Shown piece after piece: positions 32,579 through 41,114 of a stretch of DNA of 64,000 nucleotides. Position 1 is the stretch's first letter. Each line of letters opens with the position of its first letter. The DNA comes from JANPLD01 sp031426355. Its GTDB lineage: Bacteria > Pseudomonadota > Alphaproteobacteria > Rickettsiales > UBA8987. The notes under the pieces were generated by a model that saw only the letters and a list, made by a program, of their open reading frames with translations, ran no database searches and had not been told where the DNA came from. The position numbers and the translations under genes were made by a program. The DNA lies in the NCBI GenBank assembly GCA_031426355.1, contig JANPLD010000118.1:15365-79364 (forward strand), in the 5' to 3' direction.

Positions 32579-33358
32579 ATGTTAAATGAATTTTTACCAG
32601 CTATTGGCACTCAGCAACAAATGCAAGGCTTAGAAGAGAGAGTACCAAAAGAAATAAAAGGAAAAATATTGCAAGATATTATGAATTCTTCACCCGAAGA
32701 ATTGCAATCTCTAAAAACTGCATCAGAAAAACTTTACAATCAGCTTTTACAAATATTAGTAGATGGTACTGACCCAAATGAAGGACCTAACGCATATCGC
32801 ACACCAGGAACTGATGGATATTGGCCACCTGATCTTAGAAAATATTTAAATAGTTATACTGAAAGGCATCCCGAAGCAGATGACTGGTTAAAAAATTTAG
32901 CTTTATCATCAATAAAAGACTATTTTGATCCTTATGAAAAATTAAAAAATAAAGCTTGGGAACTTGAATATACATTAAACTATATAAAAGCAGAAAGTAT
33001 CATAAGGCACGAAAACTTTCAGGTTTATAGTGAAATTGAATTTGCTAAACCAGAAATGAGAGAAGAACTGGAGAATTTATTAGAAAACATTTCTATTGAG
33101 GGTAAAAATAAGCCTATTCCTTATGAGAAACTGGAATCTTACGCACATACTACATTATTACAAAAAACAGTTGATAAAGAAACACCTTATATAATCACAA
33201 ATGAAGAGTTTGAAAGCGCACAATCAGAACTAAAACAATTTGGTCTAACTTTAGAAAAATATATAGTTGATCCCTCTAAAAACGAAGGATCAATCACCGT
33301 ATTCAGAGGCGGTATACCTATAGATGAGAGAAAAGATGTGGCATTTAGCAAGCAATAA
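32579..33358 (+). CDS. Unknown helical protein between hdaA and perM
   Basis: A 259-residue hydrophilic protein, no signal peptide or membrane segment. Opens MLNEFLPAIGTQQQMQGLEE, followed by helical Lys/Glu/Leu-rich segments; a Pro/Gly/Tyr-rich loop (RTPGTDGYWPPDLRKY) lies near residue 80. The tail ends KDVAFSKQ. AGGGA precedes the ATG. It is A+T-rich and convergent with perM (6 bp apart). Not recognised. Its N-terminal Gln/Met-rich start is loosely like that of the gene at 42919 (QRQMQQ), but no alignment of the whole proteins is apparent. Confidence 0.75.
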   Translation: MLNEFLPAIGTQQQMQGLEERVPKEIKGKILQDIMNSSPEELQSLKTASEKLYNQLLQILVDGTDPNEGPNAYRTPGTDGYWPPDLRKYLNSYTERHPEADDWLKNLALSSIKDYFDPYEKLKNKAWELEYTLNYIKAESIIRHENFQVYSEIEFAKPEMREELENLLENISIEGKNKPIPYEKLESYAHTTLLQKTVDKETPYIITNEEFESAQSELKQFGLTLEKYIVDPSKNEGSITVFRGGIPIDERKDVAFSKQ

Positions 33359-33364
33359 TAGACC

Positions 33365-34612
33365 CTAATCTACTTTTTTAGGTGGCCTACCCCTTTTCCT
33401 TGGGGAATTATTATGTGAGTTCTCAAACCCAAAAACATCAGCATTCTTAGGTGCTTCAGGGTGAACCTTCTGCTTTTCAGCAGCGCGGTTCTGGCTTTCA
33501 GTTTCTTCCCTTCTCACATGGTGCCTATTGTGGTTAGGGCTTTCCAGCGCCATTATCGGATAACCAAGATACAGAGTACTGTTCTTATACCTTGTAAGAG
33601 CTGAACGCACCAGAACCCCAACAATCGCCGTTAGCGGAATAGCTATCATAATACCCGTCAGCCCCATTAATGAACCACCTGCCAATAACCCGAAAATTAT
33701 CCACACCGGGTGCAAATTCACTTTATCACCAACTAATTTCGGCGTAATAAAATTACCCTCAATCAAATTTCCAAGGCCAAAAATGAACAGCACGAACAAT
33801 ATCCCGTCCATACTGGTGAATTGCAGTAGCGCAATAAGCAGCGCCAGTATCAGGCTCACCGCCATCCCGATATACGGTATGAATGTTAATACCCCCGCCA
33901 TAATCCCGATCGCAACCGCATACTCAAGCTTTATAAAGCTTAAATTCACCGCATAAAAAATACCCATTATAATACACACTGTCACCTGCCCACGAATATA
34001 AGCCGATACAGTACCATCAATCTTCGAAAATTCATTCCTGATAACAAGTAATTTATTCCTAGGTAAAAGATCATCTATCTTCTTAACCATCAGATCCCAG
34101 TCACGCAGTAAATAGAATGCCACCACCGGGCTTATTATAATGAGCGACAAAAAGTTAAATATAGCCGCACCTGACGTAACTAGATTCTGCAACGATATCG
34201 CAATGAACTGCACTATCTGAACCGAAAATTTATACGAAAAATCCTGCACCTTCTGTTCAAAACCCGGCGCATATTTTGAGACCAAAGTGCTTATTTTTGT
34301 CCCCTGTTTGAACTCAAACTCATTGAATATCTGCGGTATCTTTGCCGCAAGATTCTTGAACTGCTCCACAAAAATAGGCCCGAGGAAGAATGCCGTCAAC
34401 CCGAATATCACCCCGAAACTGCCTATCACTATCAATGTTGAATTATTCCTTGAAACCCCCGCTTCCTCTATCTTATCAGTTATAGGATCCAAGAAATAAG
34501 CCACCACCGCCGCAAACACGAACGGAAATAACACATTAGATACCAGATATATGAAAACCCCTAAAACGATAAATATTATCGACCAACTAACTACAGACTG
34601 TTTTATTTGCAT
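33365..34612 (-). CDS. AI-2E/PerM family membrane permease
   Basis: A 415-residue inner-membrane protein of the AI-2 exporter family. Seen: NVLFPFVFAAVVAYFLDPI, the long amphipathic central domain, FIPYIGMAVSLILALLIALL, and GDKVNLHPVWIIFGLLAGGS with GLTGIMIAIPLTAIVGVL. Seven to eight membrane segments. The C-terminal 60 residues are charged and end with an AT-hook-like RKRGRPPKK, an uncommon addition. In alphaproteobacteria it commonly neighbours hdaA and purM-purN, matching this region. Substrate unknown. Confidence 0.88.
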   Translation of the reverse strand: MQIKQSVVSWSIIFIVLGVFIYLVSNVLFPFVFAAVVAYFLDPITDKIEEAGVSRNNSTLIVIGSFGVIFGLTAFFLGPIFVEQFKNLAAKIPQIFNEFEFKQGTKISTLVSKYAPGFEQKVQDFSYKFSVQIVQFIAISLQNLVTSGAAIFNFLSLIIISPVVAFYLLRDWDLMVKKIDDLLPRNKLLVIRNEFSKIDGTVSAYIRGQVTVCIIMGIFYAVNLSFIKLEYAVAIGIMAGVLTFIPYIGMAVSLILALLIALLQFTSMDGILFVLFIFGLGNLIEGNFITPKLVGDKVNLHPVWIIFGLLAGGSLMGLTGIMIAIPLTAIVGVLVRSALTRYKNSTLYLGYPIMALESPNHNRHHVRREETESQNRAAEKQKVHPEAPKNADVFGFENSHNNSPRKRGRPPKKVD

Positions 34613-34769
34613 ACGAATTTATGATTACTCTATAAAGCAGATAATACGATAATACGTTTTCTTGGCAATAGGCAAAAACCGGGGAAGATAAAAAAGCCGG
34701 GAAAACATTTTGCGTATTTACGCATAATCGTCTAATCGTCTCATACATATAACCGTCTAAATTTATATT

Positions 34770-35816
34770 ATGAAATACAAAGAAGCAGGTGTTGATATTG
34801 ATGCCGGTAATGAACTGGTAAAACGCATTACCCCTTTTGCAAAAGCTACCACACGCATCGGCGCAGATTGCGACCTCGGCGGCTTCGGCGCGCTATTTGA
34901 CCTTAAAAAACTTGCTTATAAAGATCCTATTCTAGTTTCATCAACTGATGGCGTTGGCACTAAACTTAAAATAGCTAAAGAAGTTAGCAAACATGATACT
35001 ATAGGCATTGACCTTGTCGCCATGTGCGTTAATGATCTGGTGGTACAAGGCGCTGAGCCATTATTCTTCCTCGATTATTTCGCCTGCGGCAAACTTGAAG
35101 TTGGCATCGCCACTGACGTTATCAAAGGCATAGCTGAAGGCTGCAAACAGGCAGGATGCGCCCTTATAGGTGGTGAAACCGCTGAAATGCCTGGCATGTA
35201 CAAAGTTGGCGATTATGACCTTGCCGGTTTTACGGTCGGCGCGGTTGAGCGTGAAAATATACTCCCTCTCAAAGAACTTAAAAATGGTGACGCAGTGATC
35301 GCAATTGCCTCAAGCGGCGTCCATTCAAACGGCTACTCCCTCGTTCGCAAGATACTCACTGATAATGATATAAGATTCTCTGACCTCGTAAAAGGTTATG
35401 ATTTTACCAAAACTATTGGTGAAGAACTCTTAACCCCTACCAAAATATACGTTAAACAGTTGCTCGGCATCTTCTCAAACAGCCCGACCCTTGCATCATC
35501 AAAACATCCTATAAAAGCGGTTGCCCACATTACCGGAGGCGGCATTACAGAAAACCTCCCGCGCGTTCTACCAAAAGGTAAAACCGCGCAGATAAACCTG
35601 AATTCATGGCAGTTCCCGCCGCTCTTTAAATTCCTTCAGGATAAAGGCAAGGTCTCAACTGATGAAATGCTCCGCACCTTTAACTGCGGCTGCGGTATGA
35701 TCCTAGTTGTTGAACGTGAACCTGCCAACGCCCTTATCTCAACCCTTCAGAAATTAGGTGAGCAAGCCTTCATGATCGGTGAAATAATTGATGGCACCGA
35801 GATAAAATATATTTAG
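34770..35816 (+). CDS. purM: Phosphoribosylformylglycinamidine cyclo-ligase (AIR synthetase)
   Basis: A 348-residue PurM, fifth step of purine synthesis. Seen: YKEAGVDIDAGNELV, VSSTDGVGTKLKIAKE, the ATP-binding IGGETAEMPGMYKVGDYDLA, and the late HITGGGITENLPRVLPKG. Length is typical. purN normally follows at once; here a small gene is interposed. Together with purN it indicates de novo purine synthesis, missing in Rickettsia itself. Confidence 0.97.
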   Translation: MKYKEAGVDIDAGNELVKRITPFAKATTRIGADCDLGGFGALFDLKKLAYKDPILVSSTDGVGTKLKIAKEVSKHDTIGIDLVAMCVNDLVVQGAEPLFFLDYFACGKLEVGIATDVIKGIAEGCKQAGCALIGGETAEMPGMYKVGDYDLAGFTVGAVERENILPLKELKNGDAVIAIASSGVHSNGYSLVRKILTDNDIRFSDLVKGYDFTKTIGEELLTPTKIYVKQLLGIFSNSPTLASSKHPIKAVAHITGGGITENLPRVLPKGKTAQINLNSWQFPPLFKFLQDKGKVSTDEMLRTFNCGCGMILVVEREPANALISTLQKLGEQAFMIGEIIDGTEIKYI

Positions 35817-35870
35817 TTCTGTAATTAAAATAAATTATTAGCTATAATTATCTGAAACAAATAGATTTTT

Positions 35871-36260
35871 ATGGCTAGAAAGAACATTCCTGAAATTATT
35901 ACTAGATTCAATTTTGGTGAAAACAATCCTGCATTGGTAAAATTTGTTGAGGATCACGCGACCAGATGCTCCTTTGAAAATGGCACCTATAAAATTGCGT
36001 TGGAATTTGAAAGGGTTAAAGAATGTTTACCTCAGGAATTAAGGTTAAATAAAATAAGAAATGAGAGGATAAAAAATTCCGGAATAGATAAAGCTGAACT
36101 TTCCGGTGATATTGTTATTGCCCTCATGCATACAGGATTAGATTTTGAAGCATTGCGCCTCAAAAAAACACCTCACTCAGAGTTGGATCATATTGATACT
36201 ATCCGTACAGGCAGACAATATGAATCGGGCCGTAAACCTCATCAATCACCAAGTTTTTAA
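35871..36260 (+). CDS. Unknown small protein between purM and purN
   Basis: A 129-residue basic/helical protein starting MARKNIPEIITRFNFG, without signal peptide, membrane segment or known motif. The C-terminus is His/Arg-rich (SGRKPHQSPSF). TATAAT at 35843-35848 suggests its own promoter; a TTAA at 35825 is present but not a perfect TTAA-N7-TTAA pair. It shares direction with purM and purN, so read-through from purM is possible. Interposition between two purine genes that are usually coupled is the notable point. Confidence 0.6.
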   Translation: MARKNIPEIITRFNFGENNPALVKFVEDHATRCSFENGTYKIALEFERVKECLPQELRLNKIRNERIKNSGIDKAELSGDIVIALMHTGLDFEALRLKKTPHSELDHIDTIRTGRQYESGRKPHQSPSF

Positions 36261-36351
36261 TATGCCAGCAAATATATAAAGGTTGCCCCTGTTGAAAAAA
36301 TTACTAATCTCGGTTACAGGAATATCTCATGCAAAAAGGTAAATATATATA

Positions 36352-36939
36352 ATGAAACTAAAGACAGCAGTACTTATTTCAGGCAACGGAGGTAACCTTC
36401 AGGCTCTCATTAATGCCGCAAATGCAGATAATAATTACCCTGCCGAGATTTCCCTCGTTATATCAAATAAACTTGATGCCTACGGCCTTGTCCGCGCCGA
36501 AAAAAGCAACATCAGAACTTCCATAATAGATCACAAAAGGTTCAAAACCCGTGATGGTTTTGACCATGAGATTCACAGCCAGCTTATCCAGAATAAGATA
36601 GATGTAGTTTGTTTAGCAGGCTTCATGCGCATCCTGACCCCTGATTTTGTAATCAAGTGGCACGGCAGAATGATCAACATCCACCCTTCCCTACTGCCAT
36701 CATTCCGCGGCGGCAACGCAGTCCGTGATGCCCTTGATTATGGCGTAAAAATAACTGGTTGCACCGTCCATCAGGTCATCCCGGAAGTCGACAGCGGCAA
36801 AATATTAGTTCAACGCTCCGTAGAGATCTCAGAAAATGACACGGTAGATTCAGTCGCCGATAAAATTCACATTCAGGAACATATCGCCTACCCTGAAGCC
36901 TTAAAAAAACTCTGCTCTCATATTTTAGCTAATCGCTAA
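36352..36939 (+). CDS. purN: Phosphoribosylglycinamide formyltransferase (GAR transformylase)
   Basis: A 195-residue folate-dependent PurN. Seen: AVLISGNGGNLQALINA, the active-site Asn and motif MINIHPSLLPSFRGGNAV, and the catalytic His and Asp in TVHQVIPEVDSGKILVQ. The last helix is normal. Located 91 bp after the interposed gene; the gap contains no terminator I would trust. Confidence 0.96.
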   Translation: MKLKTAVLISGNGGNLQALINAANADNNYPAEISLVISNKLDAYGLVRAEKSNIRTSIIDHKRFKTRDGFDHEIHSQLIQNKIDVVCLAGFMRILTPDFVIKWHGRMINIHPSLLPSFRGGNAVRDALDYGVKITGCTVHQVIPEVDSGKILVQRSVEISENDTVDSVADKIHIQEHIAYPEALKKLCSHILANR

Positions 36940-37024
36940 TCCTACCAACTTAGATTTTCCTCATCACTTCCGCACATTATTTTTCATACATATAATTGAA
37001 CTCAGTCACTAATGAGTAAAATTT

Positions 37025-37447
37025 ATGAATAAAGAAAGATATATCCAGCTTATTGATAAGCACCGCGTTATCCTTGAGAAATCACGCAATCTGATCGAAA
37101 ATATTTTTGATAGGATACAGGAAGACATTGAAAAAATACCTTCTGAAGCACCCGTAAAAAATATCGAATATTACGAAGATGCAGCAACCATTGTCAATAA
37201 ACTCTCATCCATTTTACTTAAAATAATCAAGCAGGAGCAGGAAATTGCACTTATCGACATTGAAAAATTAAACGAGGCCAATCTTTCGAAAACCGATTTG
37301 AACGCACCTATTACAAAGGAAGATATCGAAATGATGGAACAATATCTTGAAATATATCGCGAACAACAATCAAATTCTCCTTCTCCCCTATATCGCGCCG
37401 AAGCTCAAGCTAAGGCGGATGCGGGAGAGGGCTGGGGTGAGGGGTAA
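37025..37447 (+). CDS. Unknown helical protein before terL, repeat-encoded tail
   Basis: A 140-residue protein directly upstream of the terminase gene. Residues 1-115 are helical and charged (MNKERYIQLIDKHRVILEKS), size and position suiting a small-terminase-like or accessory packaging protein, though no motif proves it. The last 24 residues (SPSPLYRAEAQAKADAGEGW and GEG) are encoded by a family A palindrome, so the native C-terminus was probably replaced. TATAAT lies at about 36991. Confidence that it is a gene is good; function is a guess from position. Confidence 0.65.
   Translation: MNKERYIQLIDKHRVILEKSRNLIENIFDRIQEDIEKIPSEAPVKNIEYYEDAATIVNKLSSILLKIIKQEQEIALIDIEKLNEANLSKTDLNAPITKEDIEMMEQYLEIYREQQSNSPSPLYRAEAQAKADAGEGWGEG
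37375..37444 (+). repeat. REP-like element, family A, in coding sequence
   Basis: TTCTCCTTCTCCCC, a long insert with complementary GCCGAAGCTC/AAGCTAAGGC-like arms, GGGAGAGGG and GGGTGAGGGG. It is translated as the C-terminal tail of the protein at 37025 and ends at its stop codon. Confidence 0.7.
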
Positions 37448-37457
37448 CTTGATAATC

Positions 37458-38810
37458 ATGAACAATTTAATAAACTTGAACAGCAAAATAATCAGGAATA
37501 ATTTCATATTATTTTTGCAGAAATGTTTTGTGACTGTAAATCCGGGCACAAAATATTTATATAACTGGCACATTAAACGCATTGCGGAATACTTACACTC
37601 CTGCGAAAATTCTGAGATAAACCGCCTGATAATAAATATTCCTCCTCGCTACTTAAAATCATTTATTGTCAATGTCGCATGGCCCGCATGGCTTCTCGGG
37701 CAAGACCCAACCCGCCGTATAATTTCCGCCAGCTATTCCAACGGCCTTTCCATTAAGCACTCGCTTGATTGCCGCGCTATTATCGAATCGGAATGGTATC
37801 AGGAACTTTTCCCCGAAACCAGGTTAACTTCTGACCAGAACGAGAAAAATAAATTCATGACAACCATGCGCGGTTTCCGTCTGGCAACTTCCACAGGCGG
37901 CACTTTAACAGGCGAAGGCGGCAATTTCCTTATCCTTGACGACCCGAACAACCCCTCTCATATTATGAGTAAATCTATCCGCGATGAAGTTCTTCGCTGG
38001 TATGAACAGGTTTTTTCAACCCGCCTTGATGACAGAAACAAAGGTGTAATAGTCCTCATAATGCAGCGCCTCCATCAGGAAGACCTGACCGGACATCTTC
38101 TTGAAAAGAAAGATGTCTGGAACTTATTAAAACTCCCGGCAATAGATAGAGACAATATCCTTCAAGCAGAACGCCAATCACTTAAAGAACTAGAACGCAC
38201 CAAAGCCGAAATGGGCTCTTTCGCATTCTCCGCCCAATATCTGCAAAACCCCTTAGCCGTTGAAAGCGGAATGGTAAAACCGGACTGGATGCGATATTAT
38301 TCTGAAGCACCTATCCAGCTTAAAACTATCACCCAAAGCTGGGATACCGCTATAAAAACCGGAAAAGATAATGACTACAGCGTTTGCACTACTTGGGGTG
38401 AATCTCATAACGCTTACTATCTGCTTGATATGGTACGCCTCAAAGCAGAATACCCGCAACTTAAAAGAACCATAATCTTCCCCTATGAAAAATGGAAGCC
38501 AGAACGCATCCTGATGGAAGATAAAGCCAGCGGCCAGAGCCTTATTCAGGAACTCCGCGCCGAAAGTAAACTCCCCGTGATCGCGGTGAAAGTTAATCAG
38601 GATAAAGTTTCAAGGTTCGCCTCGGTCACCCCGCTTTTTGAAGCCGGAAAAATATTCTTCCCAACTAAATGCAGTTTTCTTGCTGATCTTGAAGTAGAAA
38701 TATTCTCCTTCCCCGAATCCCCTCATGATGACCAGATAGATTCCATCTCCCAATATTTAAACTGGGTACGCAACGAAAAACTCTTCCAGCCAAATATCAG
38801 GAGGTTTTGA
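37458..38810 (+). CDS. terL: Phage-type terminase large subunit (GTA-like)
   Basis: About 450 residues. The ATPase domain shows the variant Walker A IPPRYLKS (residues 61-68), Walker B LILDDPN, and QRLHQEDLTGHLL. The RNase-H-like nuclease shows SWDTAIKTGKDNDYS, EDKASGQSLIQEL and SPHDDQIDSISQYL, with the three acidic metal-ligand positions. The ATG at 37458 (MNNLINLNSK) is chosen because the longer frame before it is read from the palindromic repeat. No capsid, portal or tail genes are near, so it is an isolated packaging gene, as with scattered gene-transfer-agent remnants in alphaproteobacteria. Confidence 0.88.
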   Translation: MNNLINLNSKIIRNNFILFLQKCFVTVNPGTKYLYNWHIKRIAEYLHSCENSEINRLIINIPPRYLKSFIVNVAWPAWLLGQDPTRRIISASYSNGLSIKHSLDCRAIIESEWYQELFPETRLTSDQNEKNKFMTTMRGFRLATSTGGTLTGEGGNFLILDDPNNPSHIMSKSIRDEVLRWYEQVFSTRLDDRNKGVIVLIMQRLHQEDLTGHLLEKKDVWNLLKLPAIDRDNILQAERQSLKELERTKAEMGSFAFSAQYLQNPLAVESGMVKPDWMRYYSEAPIQLKTITQSWDTAIKTGKDNDYSVCTTWGESHNAYYLLDMVRLKAEYPQLKRTIIFPYEKWKPERILMEDKASGQSLIQELRAESKLPVIAVKVNQDKVSRFASVTPLFEAGKIFFPTKCSFLADLEVEIFSFPESPHDDQIDSISQYLNWVRNEKLFQPNIRRF

Positions 38811-38815
38811 TGATA

Positions 38816-39211
38816 TTACTTTTTCAGCAGGTCACGAATTTCCCTAAGAAGTATAACCTCTTCAGCAATAGGCGCTGCCTCTTTTGCTTCATGTGCTCTT
38901 TTAAGTTTGTTCATGCCTTTTATCGCTATAAATATCGCGAACGCTATTATGATAAAATCAAAAATGGTCTGGAGAAAATTTCCATAATTTATTGTAACAG
39001 GCGCAATCCCATTGGTGAATTCACCAAGGTTCAATTTAAGCTCGGTAAATTTTACACCACCAACCAGAAACCCGATTATTGGCGTTATGATATCCGCCAC
39101 AAGCGAGGAAACTATTTTACCAAACGCCGCCCCGATAACCACACCCACCGCCAAGTCCATCACATTACCTTTCATCGCGAATGATTTGAACTCATGTACA
39201 AAATTTTTCAT
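38816..39211 (-). CDS. mscL: Large-conductance mechanosensitive channel
   Basis: A 131-residue MscL, a pentameric channel releasing solutes on hypo-osmotic shock. Seen: FVHEFKSFAMKGNVMDLAVG VVIGAA region, the second membrane helix IFDFIIIAFAIFIAIKGMNK, and the C-terminal bundle EVILLREIRDLLKK. The ATG at 39211, preceded by AGGGAAG, fits the family N-terminus better than an ATG 11 codons earlier. Convergent with terL, 5 bp apart. Confidence 0.95.
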   Translation of the reverse strand: MKNFVHEFKSFAMKGNVMDLAVGVVIGAAFGKIVSSLVADIITPIIGFLVGGVKFTELKLNLGEFTNGIAPVTINYGNFLQTIFDFIIIAFAIFIAIKGMNKLKRAHEAKEAAPIAEEVILLREIRDLLKK

Positions 39212-39250
39212 GGCACTTCCCTTTAGTTTTTTGTGTAGATACAATAAGTA

Positions 39251-39841
39251 TTATCCTTTGAACTTCAAATTATAAACTGATTTATATGTGGATTTATCTT
39301 TTTTATATTCTTCAATTTGCAATAAGGTTTCCTTATCCATATAATCAAGAAGCGGCTGTTTCACTGAAAACAACTTCTCCATGGCCGGCTTAATTTTTTC
39401 GTCCCATTCAGGATAAAAATTATCAAAATCTGTTTTTCGTAAATATCTGCGGCACTTATCACCGCCGCAGCCATAAAGCTTCATTTCCGTTTCCCAGTTG
39501 AATATTCCGTATTCATCAGTAACTTCTTCACCCGCCTGAATATCACGTATTGCTATCTCAAACCCATAACCGGTAGATATAGAATTCGGGTCACACGAAT
39601 GGTTAACATATTTCGCGATATCCCAGCTTATCATACGAATTCCGAACTGGTCTATGGTGCTATATTTTTCAACTATCTCCCTGAACTTCGGGGAGAGTTT
39701 ATTATAGGCCGCCTCATCAAAAAAATTCTCCAGTTCATCAATCACATATGTGATTGTGCCAGCGGGAATGAACTTCCGCGCGAATATTCCCGAGCCAATC
39801 TGCTCATTTATAAATCTTATCTCAGTATCAGGATGCATCAT
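39251..39841 (-). CDS. SET-domain lysine methyltransferase-like protein
   Basis: A 196-residue SET-domain protein, S-adenosylmethionine-dependent lysine methyltransferase family. Seen: GSGIFARKFIPAGTITYVID near the N-terminus, the pseudoknot motif NHSCDPN (80-86), AIRDIQAGEEVTDEYG with the catalytic-type Tyr at 111, and Cys125/Cys130 in a post-SET-like CGGDKC. No signal peptide. Bacterial SET proteins can modify host histones or bacterial proteins; no evidence here chooses between these. It is 5 bp downstream of folD and probably co-transcribed. Confidence 0.85.
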   Translation of the reverse strand: MMHPDTEIRFINEQIGSGIFARKFIPAGTITYVIDELENFFDEAAYNKLSPKFREIVEKYSTIDQFGIRMISWDIAKYVNHSCDPNSISTGYGFEIAIRDIQAGEEVTDEYGIFNWETEMKLYGCGGDKCRRYLRKTDFDNFYPEWDEKIKPAMEKLFSVKQPLLDYMDKETLLQIEEYKKDKSTYKSVYNLKFKG

Positions 39842-39846
39842 ATCAC

Positions 39847-40731
39847 TTAGTTTTTAGTTTGAAGATTGAAGTTGGAAGCGCTACTATTTCTTCTAAAAGC
39901 TTCCAGCGTATTTTTAAGCAAACAGGCTATAGTCATAGGCCCAACACCGCCGGGAACTGGAGTTACTGCAGAAGCAACTGAGGACACATCTGTAAAATCA
40001 ACATCACCCACCAGTTTTGAATCAACACGGTTAATTCCTACATCAATAACAACTGCGCCTTCCTTCACCCAGTTGCGCTTTACAAGTAATGGCTTGCCTA
40101 CTGCTACAACTAGTATATCCGCGCCTTTGCATACATCTTCAATATTCTTAGTTCTGGAATGGCAGATGGTTACCGTACAACCTTCATTAAGTAGAAGCTG
40201 GGACATCGGCTTGCCGACTATATTACTACGACCCACAACAACGGCATTCTTGCCGGAAATATTATCACCAAGAACATCTTTTACAAGAAGCAGGCAGCCT
40301 AGCGGAGTACACGGCACCAGCGCATCTTTACTGCCCGTTACGAGCAGGCCGCGGTTCACAACGTGGAAACCATCAACATCTTTTGCGGGGGAAATCGTTT
40401 CAATTACCTTGTCTTCAGATATATTCTTCGGAAGCGGTAACTGAACAAGTATCCCATGTACTTCAGGATTATTATTCAACTCTTCTATCTTTGATATCAG
40501 CTCATTTTCAGATATGCCGGAAGGGTATTTATATTCAAAATTCTGCATCCCGACTTCAACGGTCTGCTTTGACTTATTACGTACATAAACTTCAGATGCT
40601 GGGTCTTCTCCAACAAGTATCACAGCCAGACCCGGCTGCTTACCGGTTTTAGCTTTAAGTTCGGCAACTTCATCTTTTATTCTAGCACGAAGCGTTTCTG
40701 CGAATTTTTTACCATCTATTATTCTCGTCAT
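39847..40731 (-). CDS. folD: Methylenetetrahydrofolate dehydrogenase/cyclohydrolase
   Basis: Bifunctional FolD of about 294 residues interconverting methylene-, methenyl- and formyl-tetrahydrofolate. Seen: ILVGEDPASEVYVRNKSKQT with the catalytic-type Lys, GILVQLPLPKNISE, the NADP loop VVGRSNIVGKPMSQLLL, and VTPVPGGVGPMTIACLL. The start at 40731 (MTRIIDGKKFA) matches the family; the frame extends 12 codons further to 40767 without a clear ribosome site. The last residues SNFNLQTKN are encoded by a family B repeat (39853-39879). PurN upstream uses its product. Confidence 0.94.
   Translation of the reverse strand: MTRIIDGKKFAETLRARIKDEVAELKAKTGKQPGLAVILVGEDPASEVYVRNKSKQTVEVGMQNFEYKYPSGISENELISKIEELNNNPEVHGILVQLPLPKNISEDKVIETISPAKDVDGFHVVNRGLLVTGSKDALVPCTPLGCLLLVKDVLGDNISGKNAVVVGRSNIVGKPMSQLLLNEGCTVTICHSRTKNIEDVCKGADILVVAVGKPLLVKRNWVKEGAVVIDVGINRVDSKLVGDVDFTDVSSVASAVTPVPGGVGPMTIACLLKNTLEAFRRNSSASNFNLQTKN
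39853..39879. repeat. Family B repeat at the folD 3' end
   Basis: AGTTTGAAGATTGAAGTTGG, then AAGC, on the plus strand (39856-39879), inverted relative to 3327-3349. It supplies the last codons of folD. Confidence 0.6.
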
Positions 40732-40790
40732 TTTCATCTGGCTTGGTTTGACTGGTTGATAGGGCATTTTTCATAAGATTTCAAGGCCAA

Positions 40791-41114
40791 CTACCTTATG
40801 AGTGAGCCGTCACTGTCAAACATATCGAGCTGAGAGAATAATTTATCGGTAAGATCCATAAATTTAGAGTTTTGTAAGGCTATAACCTGCTTCAGGTAAT
40901 TCTCATCCCAGTATCGCATTACTTTATCGCGCTCCATAGCATTCTCATGCTTTGAATGCATCTCATAATATAAAAGCTTGGAAAGTTTCTTTTCTTTTTT
41001 GGAATCGTTATTCTCACGTTTATGCTCGATCACTTTACGGGCAAGGTTGCGGCAGACATTTATAGCCATCACGCTGTTGTTATCATCGGTCATTATATAA
41101 ACGTAGTAAGGCAT
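40791..41114 (-). CDS. Degenerate GIY-YIG family protein
   Basis: A 107-residue protein resembling single-domain GIY-YIG (UPF0213-type) nuclease-like proteins. The first motif is kept (YYVYIMTDD), as are the helix RNLARKVIEHKRE with the family Arg and LLYYEMHSKHENAMERDKVM. The second motif, normally YIG, reads MAINV, so the catalytic Tyr is lost. The end is longer than usual, with a DLTDKLFSQLDMF tail. It may be inactive or have a binding role. A large inverted repeat lies directly upstream (41113-41241). Confidence 0.75.
   Translation of the reverse strand: MPYYVYIMTDDNNSVMAINVCRNLARKVIEHKRENNDSKKEKKLSKLLYYEMHSKHENAMERDKVMRYWDENYLKQVIALQNSKFMDLTDKLFSQLDMFDSDGSLIR

Noticed and set aside
35825..35848. 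CtrA-type box upstream of the gene at 35871
   Set aside because: TTAA-N6-TTAT only; although TATAAT follows, the box is imperfect and was excluded from the regulon claim.
37347..37457. Longer N-terminus for terL (start at 37347)
   Set aside because: The extension is read from a palindromic repeat in another frame of the preceding gene and lacks similarity to terminases; the ATG at 37458 is preferred.
37025..39211. Prophage around terL
   Set aside because: No integrase, portal, capsid, tail or lysis genes on either side; neighbours are purN and mscL.
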